From Eubacteriales Family XIII. Incertae Sedis bacterium (GTDB taxonomy: Bacteria; Bacillota; Clostridia; Peptostreptococcales; Anaerovoracaceae), in NCBI GenBank assembly GCA_031290715.1, contig JAITNA010000142.1:1-5840 (forward strand): 5,840 nucleotides of DNA. Reading direction: 5' to 3'. Made by a program: the position numbers and the translations under genes. Shown piece after piece: positions 1 through 5,731 of this stretch; positions within the stretch are counted from its first letter, which is position 1; each line of letters begins with the position of its first letter. Below the pieces are notes generated by a model. That model was given only the letters and a program-made list of their open reading frames with translations, was not told the DNA's origin and did no database searches.

Positions 1-251
1 TTCATCTGCGCCCACGTGCCCTTGACCTTGCCGTACATCTTCGCTTGCTTGTCCTTCGCGATGCCCATACCGGACTCCGCGACGAGTTTTTCGCCGAATT
101 CGAGCGCGACCTCGGGGACCGTCAGCGCGTACGCGATCGCTTCGCACAGCTCGTCGACCCGCTCCTGCGAATAACCCTCCGCGATCTTTTGCGCCGCCCG
201 GCCCTTTGCCACCAAATCCGCTACATATGCCTCATAATTCAAATCCGCCAT
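1..251 (-). CDS. CoA-acylating aldehyde dehydrogenase, N-terminal part (runs off window)
   Basis: Only the first 83 codons are present; the rest lies beyond position 1. The protein begins MADLNYEAYVADL and continues with AAQKIAEGYSQERVDEL at about residues 19-35 and ESGMGIAKDK at about 59-68. This order (AQ...YSQE-VD, then E-[ST]-GMG-DK, then a short K-G-W segment) is typical of the start of CoA-dependent acylating aldehyde dehydrogenases such as SucD of Clostridium kluyveri, EutE/PduP, SauS and the N-terminal half of AdhE. These enzymes interconvert an aldehyde, CoA and NAD(P)+ with acyl-CoA and NAD(P)H. The catalytic Cys is outside the window, so the substrate (succinate semialdehyde, sulfoacetaldehyde, acetaldehyde or another) cannot be told. 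No microcompartment-targeting peptide is apparent at the N terminus. The ATG at 249-251 follows purine-rich GGA and GGGAG stretches. A consensus sigma-54 promoter lies upstream, so this is probably the first gene of an inducible catabolic operon. Confidence 0.8.
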   Translation of the reverse strand, partial: MADLNYEAYVADLVAKGRAAQKIAEGYSQERVDELCEAIAYALTVPEVALEFGEKLVAESGMGIAKDKQAKMYGKVKGTWAQM

Positions 252-368
252 TGCTCCCGTTTTCCTTTCTTTCTTCAAACCCGCTCAAAAAAATTTCTCA
301 ATTCTCGAACCGCGCCGCGCCCCTGCCATCGCAAAAAGCGCCTGCGCCTGTTCTGTCAATATGTATAA

Positions 369-384
369 AGCAACAATGGTGCCA
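369..384 (-). promoter_or_regulatory. Sigma-54 (-24/-12) promoter of the aldehyde dehydrogenase operon
   Basis: Read on the minus strand the sequence is TGGCAC-CATTG-TTGCT, which fits the sigma-54 consensus TGGCAC-N5-TTGC[AT] at every conserved position. The invariant GG (383-382) and GC (371-370) are separated by the required 10 bp. If GC is -13/-12, transcription starts near 358 and leaves a 107-nt leader before the ATG at 251. An AAA+ sigma-54 activator is encoded divergently next door, with palindromic sites upstream, which is the expected arrangement. Confidence 0.85.
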
Positions 385-481
385 ACTCGCAATTTTTTTG
401 GAATAATAATTTTCACGCCCGTATTTTCAACGTTTCGCGGGCCTATTCTCCCGCTTTTCGTCTGCGGCCGGTTCGCGCCGA

Positions 482-499
482 TGATACGTTTTCGTATCA
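482..499. promoter_or_regulatory. Upstream activator palindrome, site 1
   Basis: This is a perfect inverted repeat, TGATACG-TTTT-CGTATCA. Its centre is about 133 bp upstream of the start predicted for the sigma-54 promoter, a normal distance for an enhancer-like activator site. The same 18-bp layout recurs twice near the activator promoter (583-600, 602-619). Fis/TyrR-type HTH dimers bind such dyads, so the neighbouring activator is the natural candidate ligand; this is an inference. Confidence 0.75.
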
Positions 500-562
500 A
501 AAACTCGCCAAACATTCAAAACTTCAATATTTTTACAATGTAATCCGCATAGAATCCCGCTA

Positions 563-591
563 TTGCAAGAAGAACAAAGAAGTGATACAAT
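563..591 (+). promoter_or_regulatory. Sigma-70-type promoter of the sigma-54 activator gene
   Basis: The -35 element is TTGCAA (563-568) and the -10 element is TACAAT (586-591), with 17 bp between them. A TGA directly before the -10 makes it an extended -10 (TGn). Transcription should start near 598, about 50 nt before the ATG at 649. The -10 and start region are covered by activator-type palindromes, which suggests autorepression. Confidence 0.65.
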
Positions 592-600
592 ACTGTATAC
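583..600. promoter_or_regulatory. Activator palindrome, site 2 (over the -10 element)
   Basis: The sequence is TGATACA-ATAC-TGTATAC, the same 7-4-7 layout as site 1, with a strong left half and a right half that keeps GTAT. It overlaps the -10 element and predicted start of the activator gene. It begins 19 bp before site 3, about two helical turns, so two dimers could bind on the same DNA face. Confidence 0.6.
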
Positions 601-601
601 G

Positions 602-619
602 CGATACACAAACGTATCA
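602..619. promoter_or_regulatory. Activator palindrome, site 3
   Basis: The sequence is CGATACA-CAAA-CGTATCA. The right half is identical to that of site 1 and the left half keeps GATAC. It lies just downstream of the predicted start of the activator gene. The outer halves of sites 2 and 3 also form a perfect wide inverted repeat, GTGATAC (582-588) and GTATCAC (614-620). Confidence 0.65.
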
Positions 620-648
620 CAGCGGAAGCATAGTCATGAGGTGATCCG

Positions 649-2109
649 ATGTCCGATTATTACGATACCGAAAATGTTCCCCTGTCAAAAGCGGAACTGC
701 TGCGCGTCCTCGATACGGTGGACGACGCGGTTTTTGTCGACGACGCGGCGGGCAATACGCTGTGGATCAATACCGCCTGCGAATCCCTTTTCGAGATTGA
801 GCGGGAGAAGGTGGTCGGCGTCAATGTCGACGATCTGGAAAAAGACGGCATTTTCACCTCGTCCGTCGCGAAGATGGTGATCGAAACGGGTCTGCATTCC
901 GACCTCGTCCATCAGAACAAAAGCGGCAAACGTATCCTGTCCACGGGCGTCCCTGTCGCGGACGAAAACGGCGGGATTCACTTCATTATTACCACATCGC
1001 GCGACATCACGGAGCTTGCCGAACTCGAGAGCAAACTCGAAGCCGCGCGGGACGCCTTGAAAGAACTCGCGGGCGACAGCGGCTTTGCGGCCGCGGACGT
1101 GATCGCCATCAGCCCGGCCATGCGGGACGTAATGAAGCTCGTCAAACGGCTCACCGAACTCGACAGCACCGTTCTCATCACAGGCGAATCGGGGGTGGGC
1201 AAGGGTGTGATCGCCGAGGTACTGCACCGTTACAGCGCGCGGCGCGGCCGGCCGTTCGTCCGGATCAACTGCGGGGCCATTCCCGAAAACCTGATCGAAA
1301 CGGAACTCTTCGGCTACGAGGGCGGGGCGTTCACGGGGGGCCGCAAGGAGGGCAAGCCGGGGCTTTTTGAGATCGCGGACGGCGGCTCGCTCTTCCTCGA
1401 CGAGATTTCCGAATTGCCGCTCAAGCTGCAGGTCAAGCTGCTTCAGGTGATTCAGGAACGGGAAATTGTCCGCGTGGGCGGCGTCAAACCCATCAAGGTC
1501 GACGTCCGTATCGTCTCCGCGTCGAACAAGGACCTCTACACCGAGGTGATCGCCGGGCGCTTCCGCGAGGATTTGTATTATCGTTTGAACGTCGTTCCGA
1601 TCTACATCCCGCCGCTGCGTGAGCGCAAGGAAGACCTCGCTCCGTTCATCGCTTCCTTCCTTGAAAAATACAACGCGCAGATGGGGGAAAGCAAAAGGAT
1701 GTCCGCGGATGCCCTCGCCCTGCTCTCCGAATACGCGTGGCCGGGCAATGTGCGCGAGCTTCAAAATATCGTCGAGCGCCTGATCATCACGACCCGCGGC
1801 ACGTTCATTCAGCCGGAGGATTTGCCCGGATTCATCCGCGAAAGCCGCGGTGCGCCCTTTCTTCGCGCGTCGTCGAATGGGGGGGGCATCATGTCCGCAA
1901 GCGGGATATATATAGAAGGGATGTCCGCGGGAGGATTTTCCCCGGAAACGGATTCGCTGAAAAACGCGGTGGACGCCTACGAATCCGCAATCCTTCAAAA
2001 CGCGAAAGCACGCTTCGGCTCCACAAGGGCCATCGCGAAAGCGCTCGGCGTAACGCAGCCGACCATCGTACGGAAAATGCAAAAATACGGAATCGAAGCA
2101 AGGGGCTGA
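649..2109 (+). CDS. PAS domain sigma-54-dependent transcriptional activator
   Basis: This 486-residue protein is a bacterial enhancer-binding protein that uses ATP to remodel the sigma-54 holoenzyme. An N-terminal PAS sensor (about 14-121) is followed by a short linker helix (123-140) and an AAA+ domain (about 152-382). Visible motifs are Walker A GESGVGKG (179-186), the sigma-54-contacting loop GAFTGG (226-231, where GAFTGA is usual), Walker B SLFLDE (247-252), candidate arginine fingers R306 and R312 in GRFREDLYYRL, and sensor II WPGNVRELQN (364-373). A glycine-rich linker (about 400-432) leads to a Fis/TyrR-type HTH (about 457-482, STRAIAKALGVTQPTIVRKM). With PAS instead of a response-regulator receiver, it probably senses a metabolite directly rather than a kinase; the ligand is unknown. 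The ATG at 649 has GAGGTGA 4 nt upstream. The divergent aldehyde dehydrogenase gene with its sigma-54 promoter is the probable target. Confidence 0.93.
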   Translation: MSDYYDTENVPLSKAELLRVLDTVDDAVFVDDAAGNTLWINTACESLFEIEREKVVGVNVDDLEKDGIFTSSVAKMVIETGLHSDLVHQNKSGKRILSTGVPVADENGGIHFIITTSRDITELAELESKLEAARDALKELAGDSGFAAADVIAISPAMRDVMKLVKRLTELDSTVLITGESGVGKGVIAEVLHRYSARRGRPFVRINCGAIPENLIETELFGYEGGAFTGGRKEGKPGLFEIADGGSLFLDEISELPLKLQVKLLQVIQEREIVRVGGVKPIKVDVRIVSASNKDLYTEVIAGRFREDLYYRLNVVPIYIPPLRERKEDLAPFIASFLEKYNAQMGESKRMSADALALLSEYAWPGNVRELQNIVERLIITTRGTFIQPEDLPGFIRESRGAPFLRASSNGGGIMSASGIYIEGMSAGGFSPETDSLKNAVDAYESAILQNAKARFGSTRAIAKALGVTQPTIVRKMQKYGIEARG

Positions 2110-2121
2110 ACTGAAAAACGG

Positions 2122-4893
2122 CTACTCCGTGTAGTGGCTCTCCTCGAAGAAGGTCCCCCAGTTGACCGCCTTCCCCTCGGCAGCGTACTGCGCTTGCAGA
2201 TCGAAGTAATCCCCGATGATTTCACGGGCTACGGGCGCCGCGTTCAGGGATGTACCGCCCTGTACGAGCAGCACAGCGACGGCAATCTGCGGATCCTCGG
2301 CGGGAGCGAGCGCGACGACCCACGCGAAATTATCGTATGTCCCTTTGAACATATCGAGCCTGTCGCTGTTGAAACTGCGTCCGGAGAGGTTGAGCACGGC
2401 CCGGCGAACCGCGTTGTTGGGGCTGTCGTAGATCGTCGGGAACTCCTCCATCAGCCGGTACATCTCCGCCGCGACGTCGTCCCAATTCAGCGCCGGATTG
2501 ATCACGCCGAGGTGCTCCTGCATGTAGGCGACTTCGTCGGGCGGGTTGATCCGCCCCGCCCTTTCGGCCGTTCCGGTCTTGCCGATGGTCGTCACGGGCA
2601 GGCTGCGAAAGCTGCCGAGCGTACCGCCCGACACGACGCGGCCCATGGCTGTCCGCACGTTCACCAGATTTTCGGGATTCGTGATGTTGGCGGGCGTACC
2701 GGGCGCGCGCGCGACCTCGCCCTGACTTTCTGTCGCCTTGATCAGGCTAAGGCTGTTTTTCGTACCGCCGTTGCCGAGCGTCGCCATGTACTGCGCCATC
2801 TGCAGGGGCGTGAACGCGTTTTCGCCCTGCCCGATCGCAATATTCAGCGCGTCACCGTCCGACCACTGCGCAAAATTGTAGTAACTGTATTTGCAGTTCT
2901 CGGCCACGGCCTGAACCTCGTCCTCTTTCACGCCGAGCTTCAGCATACGCTCTTTGAGATCGGCGACCGAAGGGTTCTCCTCGGCCCAGCCCGCGATTTC
3001 CGAAATGCTTTCCAAGACCTTTTCCTTGTTCTTCAGCGCGGCTTCCGTGAAAATATACTCGCATTGCCCGATGAGATAATTGCGCAGCAACGCTTCCGTA
3101 CCCGCGAGTTTCTTTTCCGCGGTCGGCGCGCCGACCACCGTTTCCTCGATCTCAATATCCGACTCGATACCGAGCCCAAATTGTTTCGCGTAATCCGTAA
3201 TTTTGTCGATGCTAATGTTGTCCTTGTATCCAATGTCCGTGCCGCCGCGCGACCAGTCCCGCCCGGTCGCTACATCGTAGAAATAGAAATTGCACGATAC
3301 CTGCATGGCCGTGTAGAGATTGACCGAACCGTGCGAGCCAAGACAGCTGAATACATGATCCCCGACCTTGACGGAATGCGCGTCGTAAAGCAATTGGGTG
3401 GGGCTGAGCCCGGATTCGAGCGCGCTGATCGCCACCATCGGCTTGAACGTGGATCCCGGCTGCACCGCCGCGCTCGTCGCCCAGTTGTACAGCGGCCGGG
3501 GGGACAGCGGATCCCTGGGATTTTCCCCCTGCAACGCGTTCCAATCGGCAAGCGATATGCCCTCGGCAAACAAATTGGGGTCGAATTCGTCGCTGTTGAC
3601 CAAGGCGAGCGGTTCGCCCGTTTTGACATCAAGGATGGCGGCGGCGGCCACATCGCAGTTCGCGCGCTTTGACATGCTGACATTTCCGAAACGGCTCTCG
3701 TAGACGCTGCCCGTACTCACGGCCTCGATCCCGCGCAGCAGGTCGTCTTTCACCTGTTTTTCCAGATTGATATCAATCGTGAGCGCAATGTCCTCCCCCT
3801 TCTTCGCCTTCACCTCTTCGCCGATTGTTTGAATAATGGTGCCGTATTTGTCGATTTGCACCGTTTTTGACCCATAGGTCCCGTGCAGGATGTCCTCTTG
3901 GCTTTTCTCAATTCCGTAAAGCCCGATCATATCCGACGGCCTGTAGCCGAGCTCTTCAACGTAGGCTTCCTTGTCCTCGTCGCTGATTCGTCCCATATAT
4001 CCGATGATATGGCTGGCGGCTTCGCCCTCCGGATAATACCGCACCCACTCCGTCAGGACGCTCGCGCCGCTCAGATTGTGCAGATTTTCTTCAATCTCGA
4101 CGACGGTTTCCTGCTTGATATTCGACGCGACTTTGGACGGCATATAGCGCATGAATCCCGAGGTGCTCAACTCGTAGCGAACCGCGAGGATTTTGGCGGC
4201 CATCTCCGCGTCCGTCACGCCGAACCATTTTTTGATCGCTTCAAACGCGGTCCGCGCGTCTGTATGCGCGTCCGTAATGCCGAAGGATTCCAAAAACTTC
4301 TTCTTGCTCCATTGCTCTTTGTATTCGATCTCGCTCGCGACGACAATCGGAGGATAGACCCCGTGCTTGTCCATGAGCTCCCGCTGCGCGTCAAAGCGGT
4401 CAAGCCCCTCCTCGATATTATAGCGGCGCCGGATTTCGTCAAAAGCCTGCTCCGCCGTGTACTCCGCGGGAATCTGCTGCTGCTCGAGCCAGAGCGCCAG
4501 CTCTGTATCGTAGGTGTAATAATACCCCCCGTCCTCCGAAATGCGAATCGGGAAATTGTCCGTCCACGTTTCCCCGTGTTTTTCAAGGATGGCGATAAGC
4601 TTTGCCGCCGATTCGTTGGTCTGCGCGGCCGTCATATCGTTTCGCGAGAAATTGACCGTATACACCAAGCGGTTGCCCGCGAGCAGGACGCCGTTGCGGT
4701 CGAAAATCTCCCCGCGCGGCGCGTCCGTCAAAATCTGCCGGACCGTATTCTCCGTCGCCTCGGCCGACCACCTGTCGCCCTCGACGCCGATAATCTGAAA
4801 CAGCCGCAAGCCAAGGAGCGCAAGCAGAAGCGAGAAAAAAATAAGCAATATATTATTGCGGCTTTTGTACCAAACCAAAATATAACCATTCAA
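2122..4893 (-). CDS. mrdA: Penicillin-binding protein 2 (class B PBP, peptidoglycan transpeptidase)
   Basis: This 923-residue membrane-anchored D,D-transpeptidase cross-links peptidoglycan outside the cell. One membrane segment (about 13-35) follows a short cytoplasmic tip. The PBP dimerisation region opens with RGEIFDRNG (60-68) and carries GLYGIE before the catalytic part. The catalytic motifs are complete: STFK (S481-K484, nucleophile S481), SCN (533-535) and KTGT (772-775). There is no PASTA repeat. It is longer than the E. coli enzyme because of an insertion at about 599-677 and a charged segment at about 779-850 (starting near INPPDE) that I associate with clostridial PBP2; hence the mrdA call over SpoVD/PBP3. 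The start is TTG at 4893: it precedes the membrane segment and has AGGTG at ideal spacing. The reading frame stays open to 5124, but that extension overlaps lexA and encodes an Arg/Ser-rich artefact. The gene follows lexA by 7 bp and is probably cotranscribed with it. Confidence 0.9.
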   Translation of the reverse strand: MNGYILVWYKSRNNILLIFFSLLLALLGLRLFQIIGVEGDRWSAEATENTVRQILTDAPRGEIFDRNGVLLAGNRLVYTVNFSRNDMTAAQTNESAAKLIAILEKHGETWTDNFPIRISEDGGYYYTYDTELALWLEQQQIPAEYTAEQAFDEIRRRYNIEEGLDRFDAQRELMDKHGVYPPIVVASEIEYKEQWSKKKFLESFGITDAHTDARTAFEAIKKWFGVTDAEMAAKILAVRYELSTSGFMRYMPSKVASNIKQETVVEIEENLHNLSGASVLTEWVRYYPEGEAASHIIGYMGRISDEDKEAYVEELGYRPSDMIGLYGIEKSQEDILHGTYGSKTVQIDKYGTIIQTIGEEVKAKKGEDIALTIDINLEKQVKDDLLRGIEAVSTGSVYESRFGNVSMSKRANCDVAAAAILDVKTGEPLALVNSDEFDPNLFAEGISLADWNALQGENPRDPLSPRPLYNWATSAAVQPGSTFKPMVAISALESGLSPTQLLYDAHSVKVGDHVFSCLGSHGSVNLYTAMQVSCNFYFYDVATGRDWSRGGTDIGYKDNISIDKITDYAKQFGLGIESDIEIEETVVGAPTAEKKLAGTEALLRNYLIGQCEYIFTEAALKNKEKVLESISEIAGWAEENPSVADLKERMLKLGVKEDEVQAVAENCKYSYYNFAQWSDGDALNIAIGQGENAFTPLQMAQYMATLGNGGTKNSLSLIKATESQGEVARAPGTPANITNPENLVNVRTAMGRVVSGGTLGSFRSLPVTTIGKTGTAERAGRINPPDEVAYMQEHLGVINPALNWDDVAAEMYRLMEEFPTIYDSPNNAVRRAVLNLSGRSFNSDRLDMFKGTYDNFAWVVALAPAEDPQIAVAVLLVQGGTSLNAAPVAREIIGDYFDLQAQYAAEGKAVNWGTFFEESHYTE

Positions 4894-4897
4894 ACGG

Positions 4898-4902
4898 CAC
4901 CT
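4898..4902 (-). promoter_or_regulatory. Ribosome binding site that fixes the TTG start of the PBP2 gene
   Basis: On the minus strand AGGTG sits four bases before the TTG at 4893-4891. It shares two bases with the lexA stop codon TAG (4903-4901). The nearby ATG at 4889-4887 is in the wrong frame, so TTG is the only start close to this site that gives the correct membrane anchor. Confidence 0.7.
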
Positions 4903-5539
4903 AATTGATATAACGGAATACACCCTTAACGACGCCGAGTATCTGCACATCCTTGACGATGATGGGGCTGTACGCCGTATTCTCCGGCTGCAAACGCACC
5001 TTCCCATCCTCTTTGTAATACGTCTTGACCGTGGCTTCCGATTCAAAGCCCTGCAGCATCGCCACGACAATCTCCCCGTTGTTTGCGTTCGGCTGCTGGC
5101 GCACGAGAATCTTGTCGCCGTCAAAAATACCCGCTTCGATCATGCTGTCCCCGCGCACAGTGAGCATGAAATTGTCGCCTTTCGCGTATTCGGCCGGAAC
5201 CGGAAAATACGCTTCGATGTTTTCTTCGGCGGTGATGGGCGTACCGGCCGCGATATGTCCGACGACGGGGATATCAAGAACGTCCTCCCGCGTCAGATCG
5301 ACATTGGACGAACCCTTGCCTTTCAAACGGTCGCTGAAAGAAATCGCCCGCGGCTTGGCCGGGTCTTTCTTGATATAGCCCTTGATTTCAAGCCTTGCAA
5401 CATCCTTGTGTACGGTCGATGTCGATTTGATATTCAGCGCCGTGCAAATCTCCCGAACCGTAGGCGGATAGCCTTTTTTCGTCGTTTCTTTCTTCATGAA
5501 ATCGTAAATCTTCTGTTCTCTCGGTTTCAACTGTTCCAT
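4901..5539 (-). CDS. lexA: LexA, SOS response repressor and self-cleaving protease
   Basis: This 212-residue protein has the usual LexA length. The N-terminal winged HTH (about 1-68) contains PPTVREICTALNIKSTSTVHKDV (shown as PPTVREIC, 25-32, and STSTVHKDV, 39-47). The C-terminal S24-type autoprotease has the Ala98-Gly99 cleavage site in HIAAGTPI, the catalytic Ser132 in GDSMIEAG and Lys172 in EATVK. In the family, RecA-ssDNA filaments trigger self-cleavage and derepress DNA repair genes. The ATG at 5539 is preceded by AAGGAGGA with 5-6 nt spacing, a strong site. Two LexA-box-like palindromes surround the promoter and fit autoregulation. The PBP2 gene follows by 7 bp on the same strand. The yneA-type division inhibitor often found beside lexA in Bacillus is not present in the visible upstream DNA. 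Confidence 0.95.
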   Translation of the reverse strand: MEQLKPREQKIYDFMKKETTKKGYPPTVREICTALNIKSTSTVHKDVARLEIKGYIKKDPAKPRAISFSDRLKGKGSSNVDLTREDVLDIPVVGHIAAGTPITAEENIEAYFPVPAEYAKGDNFMLTVRGDSMIEAGIFDGDKILVRQQPNANNGEIVVAMLQGFESEATVKTYYKEDGKVRLQPENTAYSPIIVKDVQILGVVKGVFRYIN

Positions 5540-5563
5540 GGTGCTCCTCCTTGACAGCGGGCG

Positions 5564-5577
5564 CGAACTGATCTTCG
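5564..5577 (-). promoter_or_regulatory. LexA box 1 (near the lexA transcription start)
   Basis: On the minus strand the site reads CGAAG-ATCA-GTTCG, nine of ten arm positions matching the Bacillus-type SOS box CGAAC-N4-GTTCG. It lies just downstream of the -10 element, overlapping the expected start region, where a repressor would block transcription. Confidence 0.65.
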
Positions 5578-5585
5578 TTTTTATA

Positions 5586-5614
5586 ATAATAACACACTAA
5601 AATCGGAAAGTAAA
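5586..5614 (-). promoter_or_regulatory. Sigma-70-type promoter of the lexA-PBP2 operon
   Basis: On the minus strand the -35 element is TTTACT (5614-5609) and the -10 is TATTAT (5591-5586), separated by 17 bp. Transcription should start near 5579, giving a leader of about 40 nt. The -35 overlaps LexA box 2 and the start lies at the edge of LexA box 1. Confidence 0.6.
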
Positions 5615-5624
5615 CGTTCGTTTG
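5611..5624 (-). promoter_or_regulatory. LexA box 2 (over the -35 element)
   Basis: On the minus strand the site reads CAAAC-GAAC-GTTTA, with perfect AAAC/GTTT arms around a 4-bp centre and three mismatches to CGAAC-N4-GTTCG (two of them at outer positions). It overlaps the -35 hexamer TTTACT. It is weaker than box 1, but its position fits repression. Confidence 0.5.
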
Positions 5625-5683
5625 CGAAAATTTGTACCCCTTCACCTCGTGTCGGTGTCTATTCAGGCCCCTGCTAAAATGCT

Positions 5684-5731
5684 GTCAGCCGTAGCTTGCA
5701 CTGCGGCTGAAGCCGCGCAAGCTTGGCAGAC
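5684..5731. repeat. Hairpin H1 with TGAA loop
   Basis: The inner stem is GCGGC-TGAA-GCCGC (5704-5715 core, arms 5703-5716 with the closing T-A). A three-base bulge (ACT, 5700-5702) separates it from an outer stem GCTTGC/GCAAGC (5694-5699 with 5717-5722). A further outer stem GTCAGCC/GGCAGAC (5684-5690 with 5725-5731) has one A-A mismatch. The design matches the next hairpin. Confidence 0.7.

Larger units (their letters stand above)
252..648. other. Divergent intergenic control region
   Basis: This 397-bp gap separates two divergent genes. From left to right it holds a leader of about 107 nt for the aldehyde dehydrogenase gene (252-358), a sigma-54 promoter (369-384, minus strand), an AT-rich stretch with a T7 run near 391-399, a palindrome (482-499), a sigma-70 promoter for the activator (563-591, plus strand) and two more palindromes of the same design (583-600 and 602-619). 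The activator ribosome binding site GAGGTGA lies at 638-644. I saw no credible gene or riboswitch here; the short open frames lack ribosome binding sites and recognisable protein features. Confidence 0.8.

Noticed and set aside
331..359. Perfect TTGACA (-35-like) on the minus strand at 359-354
   Set aside because: At 17 bp spacing the -10 position reads TTTTGC, not a credible -10. It lies at the predicted sigma-54 start, so it is probably chance.
437..458. GCGGG-N8-CCCGC-TTTT hairpin on the plus strand in the intergenic region
   Set aside because: It looks terminator-like but no plus-strand gene ends before it, and the stem is only 5 bp with an 8-nt loop.
361..609. Short open frames in the divergent intergenic region (both strands, 60-76 codons)
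   Set aside because: They overlap promoter and operator elements, lack ribosome binding sites and show no recognisable protein.
685..2082. Long open frame antisense to the activator gene (465 codons)
   Set aside because: It is a GC-rich codon-bias shadow with no recognisable domain; the plus-strand protein has complete AAA+ motifs.
2114..2130. Possible minus-strand terminator: ACGG-AGTAG-CCGT followed by T4
   Set aside because: The stem is only 4 bp, includes the PBP2 stop codon, and the next bases do not pair. It is too weak to call.
2134..4908. Two long open frames (2134-3672 and 3883-4908, plus strand) opposite the PBP2 gene
   Set aside because: They are rich in Arg, His and Asp with no domain, and the minus strand has all three PBP motifs. 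They are shadows of that gene.
4894..5124. Upstream extension of the PBP2 reading frame to an ATG at 5124
   Set aside because: It overlaps lexA in another frame and gives an Arg/Ser/Cys-rich sequence ahead of the membrane anchor. The TTG at 4893 with AGGTG is the better start.
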